Positions 16,563 through 25,403 are shown, numbered from the stretch's first letter. The stretch: 64,000 nt of DNA from Planobispora longispora (GCF_016863135.1 NZ_BOOH01000001.1:62001-126000), one strand, 5' to 3'. Translations and numbers: made by a program. The notes: generated by a model from the letters alone, not told the origin.

Positions 16563-17939
16563 GTGGTGAGTGGGCCCACCGGCCGCCCGGCCGGCACCCG
16601 GCCGGCCCCCGCCTCCCGGCGCGGACGCTTCTCGTCATCCCTCGCCTCCCGGCGCAGACGTGTCCTGTCGTCCCTCGTCTCCCGGCGTAGACGCTTCTCG
16701 TCATCCCTCGCCTCCCGGCACGGACACCTCCTGCCGCTCCACGCCCACCTGCGCGGACGCGTCCTGTCGGCGGTGCTCCTCGCCGCCGCGACGTCGTCGG
16801 TCGGGCTCTGCGCGCTCGCCGTGCTCGGCGCCTTCCTCCATGAGGTGCCCTACCTCGACCTGGCTGGGGCGCCCGTCTCGTCCGCGCGCCGGTTCGTGGT
16901 CGCGCTGTCGGCCGGAGGCTCCCTGGCGCTGTGCCTGTGGCTCCGGCGCCGCAGCCGCCTCACCGCCGCCGTGCTCGGCCTGGCCGTGCTGACCGCGACC
17001 GGCGCCTCGGTGATCACCGCTCGCATGACGGCCGCGGTCGAGCGCGCGGGCGCCGACATCAGCCTCGTCCAGAGCCTCGTCCACGTCGTCGGCGGCGGAT
17101 CGGCGACGCCGTCCGCGCCGGACGCCGAGGCCGCCTACAGCACCTATCAGGGCCGGCCGCTGAAGCTGAGCGTCTACCGGCCGGCCGGTTCGACGACCGC
17201 CTCGCGCGCGCCCGTCCTGCTCTACGTCCACGGCGGCGGCTGGGTCGCCGGCTCGCGCGCTGACCGCAGCGACGACATGCGCTGGTTCGCCGACCGGGGC
17301 TGGCTGACGATCAGCCTCGACTACGGGCTGTCCGCCGAGGACCGGCATCTGTGGGACGTCGTCCACGGTCAGATCGGGTGCGCGCTCGCCTGGGTGGCGC
17401 GCAACGCCCACCGGTACGGCGGTGACGCGGCCAGGCTGTCCCTGACCGGCGACTCCGCCGGCGGCAACCTCGCCGTCAACACCGCCTACATGGCCGGGAA
17501 CAAGACGCTGCGCGCCTCCTGCGCCGGCCCGGTCCCGGCCGTCGCCGCGGTGTCCGTCCTGTACCCGGTCCTGGACCCGGCGGGCTTCCACCGCAACGAC
17601 GACCCGGCCTCCGGCGAGGCCGCCCGCAGGATGGCCGAGGCGTATACCGGCGGCTCGCCGCGGGAGTTTCCGCAGCGATACGCCGCCGTCTCCGCTTTCT
17701 CGCACCTCAGCGGCGCGGCGCCGGCCACCCTCGTGATCGTGGGTGAGGCCGACCGCCTCGTCCCGCCCGAGGGCGCCTACCGCTTCGCCGAACAGGCCCG
17801 CGCCCGAGGGGTGGACGTCGAGCTCGTCCGCGTGCCCCACGCCGGACATGTCTTCGACGGACCGGCGGGCAGCATCGGCCGGCAGGCCTACCGGCAGCTG
17901 ACCGCCGCATGGCTCCGCGACCGCGGCCAGGCGCCCTGA
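16563..17939 (+). CDS. Membrane-anchored alpha/beta hydrolase with N-terminal Arg/Ser repeats
   Basis: A 458-residue protein. Residues 17-60 form four 11-residue repeats of the type ASRRRRxxSSL. Three membrane segments follow (about residues 66-90, 105-122, 128-148), then an exported-facing HSL-like hydrolase: HGGGW near residue 222, the nucleophile GDSAGG near residue 298, the acid in VGEADRLVPP, and the catalytic His in HAGHVF. Esterase or lipase activity is expected, with the substrate unknown. The N-terminal repeats are strongly basic and match a 33-bp DNA repeat. GTG/ATG alternatives exist. I keep the longest start (GTG 16563, near GGAGAGGAGG). The stop lies in a 17-bp repeat array. Confidence 0.82.
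   Translation: MVSGPTGRPAGTRPAPASRRGRFSSSLASRRRRVLSSLVSRRRRFSSSLASRHGHLLPLHAHLRGRVLSAVLLAAATSSVGLCALAVLGAFLHEVPYLDLAGAPVSSARRFVVALSAGGSLALCLWLRRRSRLTAAVLGLAVLTATGASVITARMTAAVERAGADISLVQSLVHVVGGGSATPSAPDAEAAYSTYQGRPLKLSVYRPAGSTTASRAPVLLYVHGGGWVAGSRADRSDDMRWFADRGWLTISLDYGLSAEDRHLWDVVHGQIGCALAWVARNAHRYGGDAARLSLTGDSAGGNLAVNTAYMAGNKTLRASCAGPVPAVAAVSVLYPVLDPAGFHRNDDPASGEAARRMAEAYTGGSPREFPQRYAAVSAFSHLSGAAPATLVIVGEADRLVPPEGAYRFAEQARARGVDVELVRVPHAGHVFDGPAGSIGRQAYRQLTAAWLRDRGQAP
16611..16742 (+). repeat. Four 33-bp repeats coding 11-residue Arg/Ser units
   Basis: Units begin at 16611, 16644, 16677 and 16710 with (G)CCTCCCGGCG-type sequence. Units 1 and 3 are almost identical, and unit 4 has diverged. 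They are in frame and encode the N-terminal ASRRxRxxSSL repeats of the hydrolase. Confidence 0.85.
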
Positions 17940-18017
17940 CCGCTCCGCCGCCCTGACCGCTCCGCCGCCCTGACCGCTCCGCCGCCCTGACCGCTCCGCC
18001 GCCCTGAGCGCTCCGCC
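17933..18017. repeat. Five 17-bp tandem repeats over a stop codon
   Basis: GCCCTGACCGCTCCGCC is repeated head to tail at 17933, 17950, 17967 and 17984, with a one-base variant at 18001. The hydrolase stop TGA lies within unit 1. Confidence 0.9.
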
Positions 18018-18094
18018 GGCCGGGCCGGCGTCCGGCCGGCGGAGTTCGCCCGCGGTGACGGCGATGGCCCCGCGGCGGCGTTCCGCGGCGACGG

Positions 18095-18130
18095 CGGCGG
18101 CCCCGCGGCGGGCGTTCCGCGGGGCCGCCG
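18095..18130. terminator. Bidirectional hairpin terminator
   Basis: A perfect 14-bp stem, CGGCGGCCCCGCGG (18095-18108) against its complement (18117-18130), has an 8-nt loop. It lies between the convergent hydrolase (+) and ABC permease (-) genes. Confidence 0.7.
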
Positions 18131-18149
18131 GGGCGGCTCTCCGGACTTT

Positions 18150-19298
18150 TCAGGAGGTGATGTCCTTACCGCCGAAGCGGGCCCAGGCGATCGAGCCGAA
18201 GATCGCCGTGTAGGCGGCGAAGACGAGCAGGCCCTGGCCCATCTCCTCGGTCGCGACCGGGTCGCGCAGGACGCCGTCGAACCCGTTCCACCACTGCGTC
18301 AGCAGGTACGGGTGGAGCCAGGACAGCTGCGGGATCACGGAGAGGACCTGGACGACGATGACCGCCACCACCGTCGTGGCGATCGCGCCGATCGCCACCT
18401 CGGTCAGGGTGGACAGGGCCAGGGCGACCGCGGCCAGCGCGGCCATGCCCGCCGTGACGTAGAGCACGACCAGGCCGATCCTGAGCAGCCCCTCCATGAA
18501 GGGGATCGTCGTCCCCGACAGCAGGGTGATCGGCCCGATCGGGAACAGCGCCAGGCCGACCACCAGCGACGACACCGCGATCACGCTGACGGCCGCCAGG
18601 CAGAACAGGACCGCGTTGCCGTACTTGACGGCCAGCAGGCGTGTCCGGCCCGCCGGGGCGGTGAGCAGGTAGCGCAGCGTGCCGGCGCCCGCCTCACCGG
18701 CGATCGCGTCACCGGCCACCACCGCGACGGCCACCGGGAGCATGAGCTGGACCAGCACGGACAGCGCGGCGAAGGTGAGGAAGAGGCCGTTCCCGGTGAT
18801 CTGAGCGAAGATCGCCCCGCCGTTCCCCGGCCCGTCGGCGCCCCCGGCCGTGAGCGGCTCGGCGAACAACCGCATCACGACGCCGATCAGCACCGGGATG
18901 AGCCCGAGCACGGCCAGCACGGCGACGTTGCGCGGCCGCCGGAAGGTCAGCCCGGCCTCCGAGCCGAGCATCCGCAGCCAGGCGCGCGCCGCCCCCGGCG
19001 GGCGGGAGGCGGGCGTCCGCTCCCCCGCCCCGGCGGGGATCACCGGTCGCCTCTCCGCGGCGGGAGCCCCCGGCACGCGGGCGGACCCGGCCTCGACTCC
19101 GCTTCCGGTTCCGGCGGAGACCGGCTCCGCCACGCGGGCGGATCCCGTCTCCCTTACGGCTCCCGTCCCGGTGGAATCCGACTGCGATACATGAGCGGGT
19201 CCCGCCTCGGTCACGACCCCCGTCCCGGTGGGAACCGGCTCCGATACACGAGCGGGTCCCATCTCCGTCGCGACTCCCGTCCCGTCAACCGTCGACAT
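18150..19298 (-). CDS. ABC-2 permease with repetitive N-terminus
   Basis: A 382-residue permease. Residues 6-81 consist of four 19-residue repeats (GTGVATEMGPARVSEPVPT type), presumably disordered and cytosolic. After a linker come six membrane segments from about residue 120 onward. The ATG at 19298 is supported by GGGGAGGG 5 bases upstream and by a 14-base overlap with the ATPase gene, so the repeat region is truly translated. It is the third gene of the operon LolA-like protein, ATPase, permease. It likely exports a cell-envelope component or peptide. The substrate is unknown. Confidence 0.88.
   Translation of the reverse strand: MSTVDGTGVATEMGPARVSEPVPTGTGVVTEAGPAHVSQSDSTGTGAVRETGSARVAEPVSAGTGSGVEAGSARVPGAPAAERRPVIPAGAGERTPASRPPGAARAWLRMLGSEAGLTFRRPRNVAVLAVLGLIPVLIGVVMRLFAEPLTAGGADGPGNGGAIFAQITGNGLFLTFAALSVLVQLMLPVAVAVVAGDAIAGEAGAGTLRYLLTAPAGRTRLLAVKYGNAVLFCLAAVSVIAVSSLVVGLALFPIGPITLLSGTTIPFMEGLLRIGLVVLYVTAGMAALAAVALALSTLTEVAIGAIATTVVAVIVVQVLSVIPQLSWLHPYLLTQWWNGFDGVLRDPVATEEMGQGLLVFAAYTAIFGSIAWARFGGKDITS
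19056..19283 (-). repeat. Four 57-bp repeats in the permease N-terminus
   Basis: The four units encode 19 residues each (residues 6-24, 25-43, 44-62, 63-81), all starting GTG and sharing TE.G.A.V. Similarity is clear at DNA level, and the last unit is the most diverged. Confidence 0.8.
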
Positions 19299-20241
19299 CG
19301 AAACCCTCCCCGGTCAGGCCCACAAACACGTCCTCCAGGCTCGGCCGCCGCACGGCCAGGCCGCGTACGGCGACGCCCGCGGCCACCAGCGCGGCGGTGA
19401 CCCGCTCGGGCGCCTCCGCGCCCAGCTCGGCGGTGACCTCTCCATCCCCGGTCAGGACCCCGGTCAGCCCGAGCCCGGCCAGCACGGACGCCGCCTCGGC
19501 GGTGTCCGGGGTCTCCACCCGGACCACGGCCGCCTCCCCCGAGCTCAGCTCCCGCAGCTCGTCCAGGGACCCCTGGGCGACCAGGCGCCCGGTCCGCATG
19601 ACGCCGACGTGCGTGCACATCTGCTCCACCTCGGCGAGCAGGTGGGAGGAGACGAACACGGTCGTGCCGTCGGCGGCGATCTCCTTCACCAGCGCCCGCA
19701 CCTCGCGGGTGCCCTGCGGGTCCAGGCCGTTGGTCGGCTCGTCGAGGACCAGCAGTTCCCTCGGGCCGAGCAGCGCGGCGGCGATGGCCAGCCGCTGGCG
19801 CATGCCCAGCGAGTAGGCCCGGTACCGTTTGCGGGCCGCCGCGGACAGCCCGACCCGTTCCAGGGCGAGCGCGATCCGCCGGGCGGCGGTTCGCGGGTCG
19901 GCCGCCGGGTCGACGGCGTCGTAGCGGCGCAGGTTCGCCTCGCCCGACAGGTAGGGGTAGAACGCCGGCCCCTCGACCAGCGCGCCCACCCGGGGCAGCG
20001 CGGCCGGGATCCCGCCGGGCATCGGCGTGCCGAGCAGCTCCCAGGCGCCCCCGGTCGGGGTGACGAGGCCGAGCAGCATGCGGATCGTCGTGGTCTTCCC
20101 CGAGCCGTTCGGACCGAGGAAGCCGAAGACCGACCCGCGCGGCACGGACAGATGGAGATCGTCCACAGCCACCTGGCCGCCGCGGAACCGCTTGGTCAGC
20201 CCGCGGGTGACGATCGAGTGGTCTCCGGCTCCCGTCATCAC
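19285..20241 (-). CDS. ABC transporter ATP-binding protein
   Basis: A 318-residue ATPase of the CcmA/DrrA type. Walker A is GPNGSGKTTT near residue 43, the signature is YSLGMRQRLAIA, Walker B is LLVLDEPTNGLD, and the H-loop is SSHLLAEV. A C-terminal extension of about 95 residues (ELSSGEAAVVRVETPD onward) is the usual accessory domain of this group. Its ATG overlaps the stop of the LolA-like gene by 4 bases, and it overlaps the permease start. It energises the 18150 permease. Confidence 0.92.
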   Translation of the reverse strand: MMTGAGDHSIVTRGLTKRFRGGQVAVDDLHLSVPRGSVFGFLGPNGSGKTTTIRMLLGLVTPTGGAWELLGTPMPGGIPAALPRVGALVEGPAFYPYLSGEANLRRYDAVDPAADPRTAARRIALALERVGLSAAARKRYRAYSLGMRQRLAIAAALLGPRELLVLDEPTNGLDPQGTREVRALVKEIAADGTTVFVSSHLLAEVEQMCTHVGVMRTGRLVAQGSLDELRELSSGEAAVVRVETPDTAEAASVLAGLGLTGVLTGDGEVTAELGAEAPERVTAALVAAGVAVRGLAVRRPSLEDVFVGLTGEGFDVDG

Positions 20242-21452
20242 CGTCCGGCCACCTCGACCAGCTTCTCCGGGGTGACCGCGCCGACGAGCAGGCGCCCGTC
20301 ATCGGTCAGCAGGGCGGAGACCAGCTTGGTCCGGATGACCTTTCCGCTGCCCCACGGCCCGCTGACCGGTGCGGCGGACTCCAGCAGCGCGTCGGCCAGC
20401 GCGGTGGTCTCGCCGGGCCGGGCCTCCTGGCCGTCCTGCCCCTGGCCCTGGCCCTGGCCCTGGCCCTGAGTCTGGGCCTTGAGGTCCTCCTCGGAGAAGG
20501 GGATCACCGCGACCGTGGTCCAGCCCTTGCCGACGGTCCGCATGCCGTCCGCGAGTTCCGCGTTCTCCTCCTGCCGGGCCTCCATGCCGGCCTTCGCGTC
20601 CTTGGCGAGCTCGTCCAGCGACTGCTCCTTCACCGTGGCGCCGGCCGGCGGGGTGAAGGTGAAGTTCTCCGCGGCGGGCGGGGTGAAGCTCACCGAGGTG
20701 AAGCCGACCTCGAAGGCGGGCTCCGCCGCGCTCTTGGCGTAGACCTGGACCCGGAGCGGGACGAAGGTCTCCCCGTCGAGCGCCAGCTTGACCTCCTTGA
20801 CCAGGGACGAGGCGTCCTTGGGGGCGAGGGTGAGCTGGTAGGCGTCGCGTCCGGCGACCTTCTCGCTGGACGACACCCCGACGGCGGTGTCGGCGTCGGC
20901 CTGCCGGAGCACCTCCTCGGCGATCTGCTGCGGCGTGGTCGCCGTGGGCAGGGCCTCGGGGTGATCGGGCGCGTCCTCCGTCTTCACGCTGCCCTTGATG
21001 CGGGTGGCCGTGCTGGAGTCGCTCTCCCACAGCCACGCCTGGTCACCGTTGACGATCAGGTCGGTCTCGCTCATCCGGCCGGGCAGCGCGAGGCGGAACT
21101 TGGTCTCGCCGCCGTACCAGACCTTCAGCTCGTGGGAGCCGGTGAGCAGGGTGGCGGGCGAGGTGCCGCCCATCCCCGACACCTGCGGCAGTCCCGGAAC
21201 GCCGAGGGAGGCCGTCTGCAGGACCGTGCCCGACATGGGCCGCGGACCGGACTCGGCGGCCTTGAGCGCGTCGGCGAGCAGTTGCCCGGCGGTGCGCTCG
21301 GGCAGCACCGGGTCGCCCTGGACCGCGGCGATGACGGGCCCGGCTCCGATCGCCCCGGCCACCACCGCCACCGCGGCGACCGGCACGCCCCACCTCACGG
21401 CGCGGCTCCCGCGCGCCGTCCGCCGCGTTCGCTGCTGTGCTTCCTGTGGCAT
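20238..21452 (-). CDS. LolA-like (outer-membrane-lipoprotein-carrier fold) exported protein
   Basis: A 404-residue protein with one N-terminal membrane segment (about residues 20-43) after an Arg-rich cytosolic tip. The large extracytoplasmic domain resembles LolA/DUF2092 proteins (MSGTVLQTASLG, then strands such as LKVWYGGETKFRLAL and DLIVNGDQAWLWES). Near residue 335 a GQ dipeptide run is encoded by a CCTGGC hexamer array. AAGGAG lies 4 bases before ATG 21452. It is first in the operon with an ABC ATPase and permease and divergent from a two-component system. This context suggests an envelope-stress module, by inference. Confidence 0.84.
   Translation of the reverse strand: MPQEAQQRTRRTARGSRAVRWGVPVAAVAVVAGAIGAGPVIAAVQGDPVLPERTAGQLLADALKAAESGPRPMSGTVLQTASLGVPGLPQVSGMGGTSPATLLTGSHELKVWYGGETKFRLALPGRMSETDLIVNGDQAWLWESDSSTATRIKGSVKTEDAPDHPEALPTATTPQQIAEEVLRQADADTAVGVSSSEKVAGRDAYQLTLAPKDASSLVKEVKLALDGETFVPLRVQVYAKSAAEPAFEVGFTSVSFTPPAAENFTFTPPAGATVKEQSLDELAKDAKAGMEARQEENAELADGMRTVGKGWTTVAVIPFSEEDLKAQTQGQGQGQGQGQDGQEARPGETTALADALLESAAPVSGPWGSGKVIRTKLVSALLTDDGRLLVGAVTPEKLVEVAGR
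20441..20468. repeat. Hexanucleotide microsatellite CCTGGC
   Basis: About 4.7 copies of CCTGGC encode the Gly-Gln run in the LolA-like protein. Six-base units keep the frame, so length variation between strains would be tolerated. Confidence 0.85.
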
Positions 21453-21607
21453 GTCACTCCTTAACGGTATGCCGTCAATCCCTTCCTCCAGCAGCCTGCG
21501 TGAGCGGTCCTGTGCCGGAGCTGAGACAGACTGAGAGGGCCCACAGACTTCTCAGCCGGTTCTCAGCCGGGCTGCCCGAAGATGGGGTGATCGGAAAGGG
21601 GGGCGGG

Positions 21608-22282
21608 ATGCGGGTTCTCGTCGTGGAGGACGAACGGCGGATGGCCGCGGCGCTTCAGCGCGGGCTGCAGGCCGAGGGGTTCGCCGTGGACCTCGCGCAC
21701 GACGGCGAGGAGGGCCTGCACCTGGCCAGGCAGGGCGACTACGACGTGGTCGTGCTGGACATCATGCTGCCCAGGCTCTCCGGCTACAACGTGTGCAAGC
21801 AGCTGCGCGCCGAGGAGAACTGGGTGCCGATCCTGATGTTGTCGGCCAAGGACGGCGAGTACGACATGGCCGACGGGCTCGATCTGGGCGCCGACGACTA
21901 CCTCACCAAGCCGTTCTCCTACGTGGTGCTGGTGGCCCGGCTCCGGGCGCTGCTGCGACGCGGCGCGAACCGGCGTCCGGCCGTGCTGCGGGCCGGGGAC
22001 CTGTCCCTGGACCCGGCCCGGCGGAAGGTCGCCAGGGGCGACACGCCGGTGGAGCTGACCCCCCGGGAGTTCGCGCTGCTGGAGTATCTGATGCGCCGCC
22101 ACGACGAGGTGGTGTCCAAGAGCGAGATCCTGGAGCACGTCTGGGACACCTTCGACACCGATCCCAACGTGGTGGAGGTATACGTCGGCTACCTGCGCCG
22201 CAAGATCGACGTGCCGTTCTCCCGGACCGCGCTGCAGACGGTGCGGGGCGCCGGATACCGGCTGGCCGGCGATGGAGGCTGA
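21608..22282 (+). CDS. OmpR-family response regulator
   Basis: A 224-residue regulator. The receiver domain (residues 1-115) has the acidic pocket ED near residue 8, phospho-acceptor Asp 51 (VVVLDIMLPR), a switch Ser/Thr region (LMLSAKD) and Lys in LTKPF. The C-terminal winged helix (residues 130-222, ELTPREFALLEYLM, VVEVYVGYLRRKID) binds DNA. ATG 21608 follows a GGGGGG-type site. It overlaps the histidine kinase gene by 11 bases. It is divergent from the LolA/ABC operon, its most likely target. Confidence 0.94.
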   Translation: MRVLVVEDERRMAAALQRGLQAEGFAVDLAHDGEEGLHLARQGDYDVVVLDIMLPRLSGYNVCKQLRAEENWVPILMLSAKDGEYDMADGLDLGADDYLTKPFSYVVLVARLRALLRRGANRRPAVLRAGDLSLDPARRKVARGDTPVELTPREFALLEYLMRRHDEVVSKSEILEHVWDTFDTDPNVVEVYVGYLRRKIDVPFSRTALQTVRGAGYRLAGDGG

Positions 22283-23807
22283 ACCGGACGCCGGGAACGG
22301 GCGCCCCGCTCCCGGGCTCCGTGCTCCCGGATGGCGGCGGACGGACACGGGCGCTCCCGGGCGCCGCGCTGCCAGGTGGTGGCGGAGGGACGCCGGCGCC
22401 CGCCGTACCGCCGGGTGGTGGCGGCGCAAGAGCCTGCGCTTCCGGCTGACCGCGGTCGCCTCGGCGGTGCTGGGCGTGGCGCTGGCCCTGTCGGCCTACG
22501 TGATGATCGACGTGCTCGGCCGGGCGCTGACCGCCACGATCGACGAGTCGGTCTACCAGCGGGCCAGGGAGATCGTCTCCCAGTCCGACGCCGGGCAGCT
22601 GCCGGCCGAGCTGACCTCCCCGGACGGCGTCCTGATCCAGGTGCTCGACTCCGCCGGGCGCATCACCCACGCCACCACCGGGACCGACCGGCTGGTGCCG
22701 CTGCTGAACACCGGGGAGCGGGCGAAGGCGGTCACGGCGAAGAAGGCGGACTTCCTGTACGGCGGGCCGTACGGCATCCCGCACCTGCTGCGCGTGCGGG
22801 TGCTCAGCGCGGACGGCGGGAGGACGGTGATCGCGGCCCGGCCCTTCAGCGAGGTCCAGACGAGCCTCACCACCGCCGGGAAGGTGCTCGTCGTCGGAAC
22901 GCCCCTGCTGCTGGCGCTGCTCGCCGCGACCAGCTGGGTGATCATCGGCCGGACCCTGCGGCCCATCGCGGCGCTGCGCCGGGGGGCCGAGGAGATCACC
23001 GGCACCGCCCGCTCCCGCCGGTTGCCGGTCCCCGAGTCGCGCGACGAGGTGCACAGCCTGGCCACCACGCTCAACGCCATGCTGGACCGGCTGGAGCGGG
23101 CCGACGCCCGCCAGCGCTCCCTGGTCTCCGACGCCGCGCACGAGCTGCGCAGCCCGCTGGCCAGCATCAGGCTCCAGCTGGAGGTGGCGCTCGGCCACCC
23201 GGGCGGGCAGGACGACTGGCGGGAGACCGCCGAGGGCGTGCTGGAGGACACCACGCGCCTGACCCGCCTGGCCGAGGACCTGCTCGCGCTGGCCCGCCTG
23301 GACGAGCGCGGCGGCGCGCTCGCCCGCCGGGAGCCGGTCGAGCTGGACCAGCTGGCCGCGCAGACCGTCGAGCGGTACGGCAAGGCCGTCGTGCTCCGGA
23401 TCGGCGACGACGCCCGGGCGGCCGGGAACGGCGTGAGGATCGACGGGACGGGCCCGGACGGCGCGATCGTGGTGGCCGGGGACGCGCTGGACCTGGGGCG
23501 GGTGCTGGTCAACCTGGTCGACAACGCGCTGCGGCACACCGCGTCCCCGGTCGTGGTGGCGCTGCGGGCGGAGGGCGCGGACGCCGTGCTGACCGTCACC
23601 GACGACGGGCCCGGCATCCCCGAGGCCGACCGGGAGCGGGTCTTCGACCGGTTCACCCGGCTGGACAGCGCGCGCAGCCGCGACGAGGGCGGGGCCGGGC
23701 TGGGGCTGGCGATCGTCCGCGAGACGGTCAACGCGCACGGCGGCGCGGTCCATCTGGAGGACGCCTCCCCGGGCCTGCGCGCGGTGGTGCGGCTCCCGCT
23801 GACCTGA
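22272..23807 (+). CDS. Sensor histidine kinase
   Basis: A 511-residue membrane kinase. The first 50 residues are Arg/Trp-rich with an imperfectly repeated APGxR...WxRR motif. Membrane segments at about 58-80 and 200-222 flank an extracytoplasmic sensor of about 120 residues. HAMP follows. The HisKA phospho-acceptor is in DAAHELRSPLASI (near residue 293). The ATPase has N (NLVDNALRH), G1 (DDGPGIP) and G2 (GGAGLGLAI) boxes. It pairs with the 21608 regulator by overlap. The signal is unknown. Confidence 0.92.
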   Translation: MEAEPDAGNGRPAPGLRAPGWRRTDTGAPGRRAARWWRRDAGARRTAGWWRRKSLRFRLTAVASAVLGVALALSAYVMIDVLGRALTATIDESVYQRAREIVSQSDAGQLPAELTSPDGVLIQVLDSAGRITHATTGTDRLVPLLNTGERAKAVTAKKADFLYGGPYGIPHLLRVRVLSADGGRTVIAARPFSEVQTSLTTAGKVLVVGTPLLLALLAATSWVIIGRTLRPIAALRRGAEEITGTARSRRLPVPESRDEVHSLATTLNAMLDRLERADARQRSLVSDAAHELRSPLASIRLQLEVALGHPGGQDDWRETAEGVLEDTTRLTRLAEDLLALARLDERGGALARREPVELDQLAAQTVERYGKAVVLRIGDDARAAGNGVRIDGTGPDGAIVVAGDALDLGRVLVNLVDNALRHTASPVVVALRAEGADAVLTVTDDGPGIPEADRERVFDRFTRLDSARSRDEGGAGLGLAIVRETVNAHGGAVHLEDASPGLRAVVRLPLT

Positions 23808-23984
23808 GGCCTGCCCGTGTCCCGGCCCGATGCCCGCTACGCATACGCCTACGCGGTCTGCGCCGAACCGCCCGCCGGCCTGTCCCGGGGGCGTCCCGAG
23901 GTGATTGACTGGCCCGGCCGCGCCGCGTCGTCCGGCCCGCCCTCCCCCCGCGGCCCGCGGGAGCCGTACGTCCGAAGGAGTTCC

Positions 23985-25403
23985 ATGAACCTGCCTGACA
24001 AGGGTCGTGACACCGGCGAGCTGCTGGCGGAGATCGCCCGGATGAAGGAGGCCGACCTGCCCGTGCGGGGCGGCAAGGTGACCGCGTACGTCTACGACAC
24101 CGGCCGCCCGGAGGTGCACGAGGCGGCGGCGCGGGCCTACGCCGAGATGCTGGAGGTCAACACGCTCGACCCGACGGCGTTCCCCAGCGTGGTGGAGATG
24201 GAGCGGCAGGTGGTCGGCGCGGTCGCGGACCTCCTCGGCGGCGGGACCGGGATCTTCACCAGCGGCGGCACCGAGTCGATCATGCTGGCGGTGAAGGCGG
24301 CGCGCGACTCCCGCCCGGTTGCGGGCCGCCCCCGGATGGTCGTGCCGGTCACCGCGCACCCGGCCTTCCACAAGGCCGCGCACTATCTGGGAGTGGCGGT
24401 GGACGCGGCGCCGGTGGACCCGGTGACGTTCCGGGCGGACGCCGCGGCGACGGAGGCCGCGATCACCGATGACACGGTGCTGGTGGTCGTCTCGGCGCCC
24501 TCCTACCCGCAGGGCGTGGTGGACCCGGTCGGGCGGATCGCCGGGAGCGCCGCCGCGCGCGGCGTGCTCTGCCACGTGGACGCGTGCGTGGGCGGGTGGC
24601 TGCTGCCCTGGCTGCGCGAGGCCGGGGCCGAGGTGCCGCCGTTCGACCTGTCGGTGCCGGGGGTCACCTCGCTCTCCTGCGACCTGCACAAGTTCGGCTA
24701 CTCCCCCAAGGGCGCCTCGGTGGTGCTCTTCGCCGACCCGGCGCTGCGCCGCGCGGCCTACTTCGCCTCGGCGTCGTGGCCCGGCTACACGGTGATCAAC
24801 GCGACCGTGCAGAGCTCGAAGTCCGCCGGGCCGCTGGGCGGCGCGTGGGCCACCCTGCAGGCGCTGGGCCGCGAGGGGTACCTGGAGCTGGGCCGCGCCA
24901 CCCTGGCGGCGGCCCACCGCCTGCGCGAGGGCGTCGCCGCGGTCCCGGGCCTGCGGCTGCTCGGCGCGCCGGAGTCGTCGCTGGTGGCCTTCGCCTCCGA
25001 CGAGATCGACGTGTTCACGCTCTCGGACGAGGCCAGGAGGCGGGGCTGGTTCCTGCAGCCGCAGCTGTCCTACGCGGGCATCCCGGCCAACATCCACGTC
25101 ACCGTCACCGGGGTGACCCTGCGCGGGGTGGAGGCGATGCTCCAGGTGATCGCCGAGTCGGCCGCGGCGGCCCGGGAGCGCGGGCCGGTGCGGCTGCCCG
25201 AGGGGCTGGTGGAGCTGGTGGCCGGACTGGATCTGGAGGCTCTGGACGACGCGGCCTTCGGCGAGCTGGCGGCCTCGGTCGGGGTGGACCTGAACGGTTC
25301 CGGGCAGCCGGAGATGGCGGTCGTCAACGCGGTGCTGGACGCGCTGCCCGCGGACCGGCGGGAGGCCGTCCTGATCCGCTTCCTCTCGGTGATCTACAGC
25401 TGA
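23985..25403 (+). CDS. PLP-dependent decarboxylase/lyase (sphingosine-1-phosphate lyase-like)
   Basis: A 472-residue fold-type I PLP enzyme of the group II decarboxylase family. The region around FTSGGTESIMLAVKAAR binds the PLP phosphate. A conserved His stacks on the cofactor (VTAHPAFHKAAHYLG), Asp is in HVDACVGG, and the Schiff-base Lys is in CDLHKFGYSPKG near residue 236. This pattern is that of sphingosine-phosphate lyases and their bacterial relatives rather than glutamate decarboxylases. AAGGAG lies 5 bases before ATG 23985. Upstream in-frame starts are unsupported. The bacterial substrate is not determined. Confidence 0.87.
   Translation: MNLPDKGRDTGELLAEIARMKEADLPVRGGKVTAYVYDTGRPEVHEAAARAYAEMLEVNTLDPTAFPSVVEMERQVVGAVADLLGGGTGIFTSGGTESIMLAVKAARDSRPVAGRPRMVVPVTAHPAFHKAAHYLGVAVDAAPVDPVTFRADAAATEAAITDDTVLVVVSAPSYPQGVVDPVGRIAGSAAARGVLCHVDACVGGWLLPWLREAGAEVPPFDLSVPGVTSLSCDLHKFGYSPKGASVVLFADPALRRAAYFASASWPGYTVINATVQSSKSAGPLGGAWATLQALGREGYLELGRATLAAAHRLREGVAAVPGLRLLGAPESSLVAFASDEIDVFTLSDEARRRGWFLQPQLSYAGIPANIHVTVTGVTLRGVEAMLQVIAESAAAARERGPVRLPEGLVELVAGLDLEALDDAAFGELAASVGVDLNGSGQPEMAVVNAVLDALPADRREAVLIRFLSVIYS

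Noticed and set aside
17933-18017. CRISPR-like array
   Set aside because: Units are contiguous 17-mers without spacers. No cas genes are present anywhere in the window.
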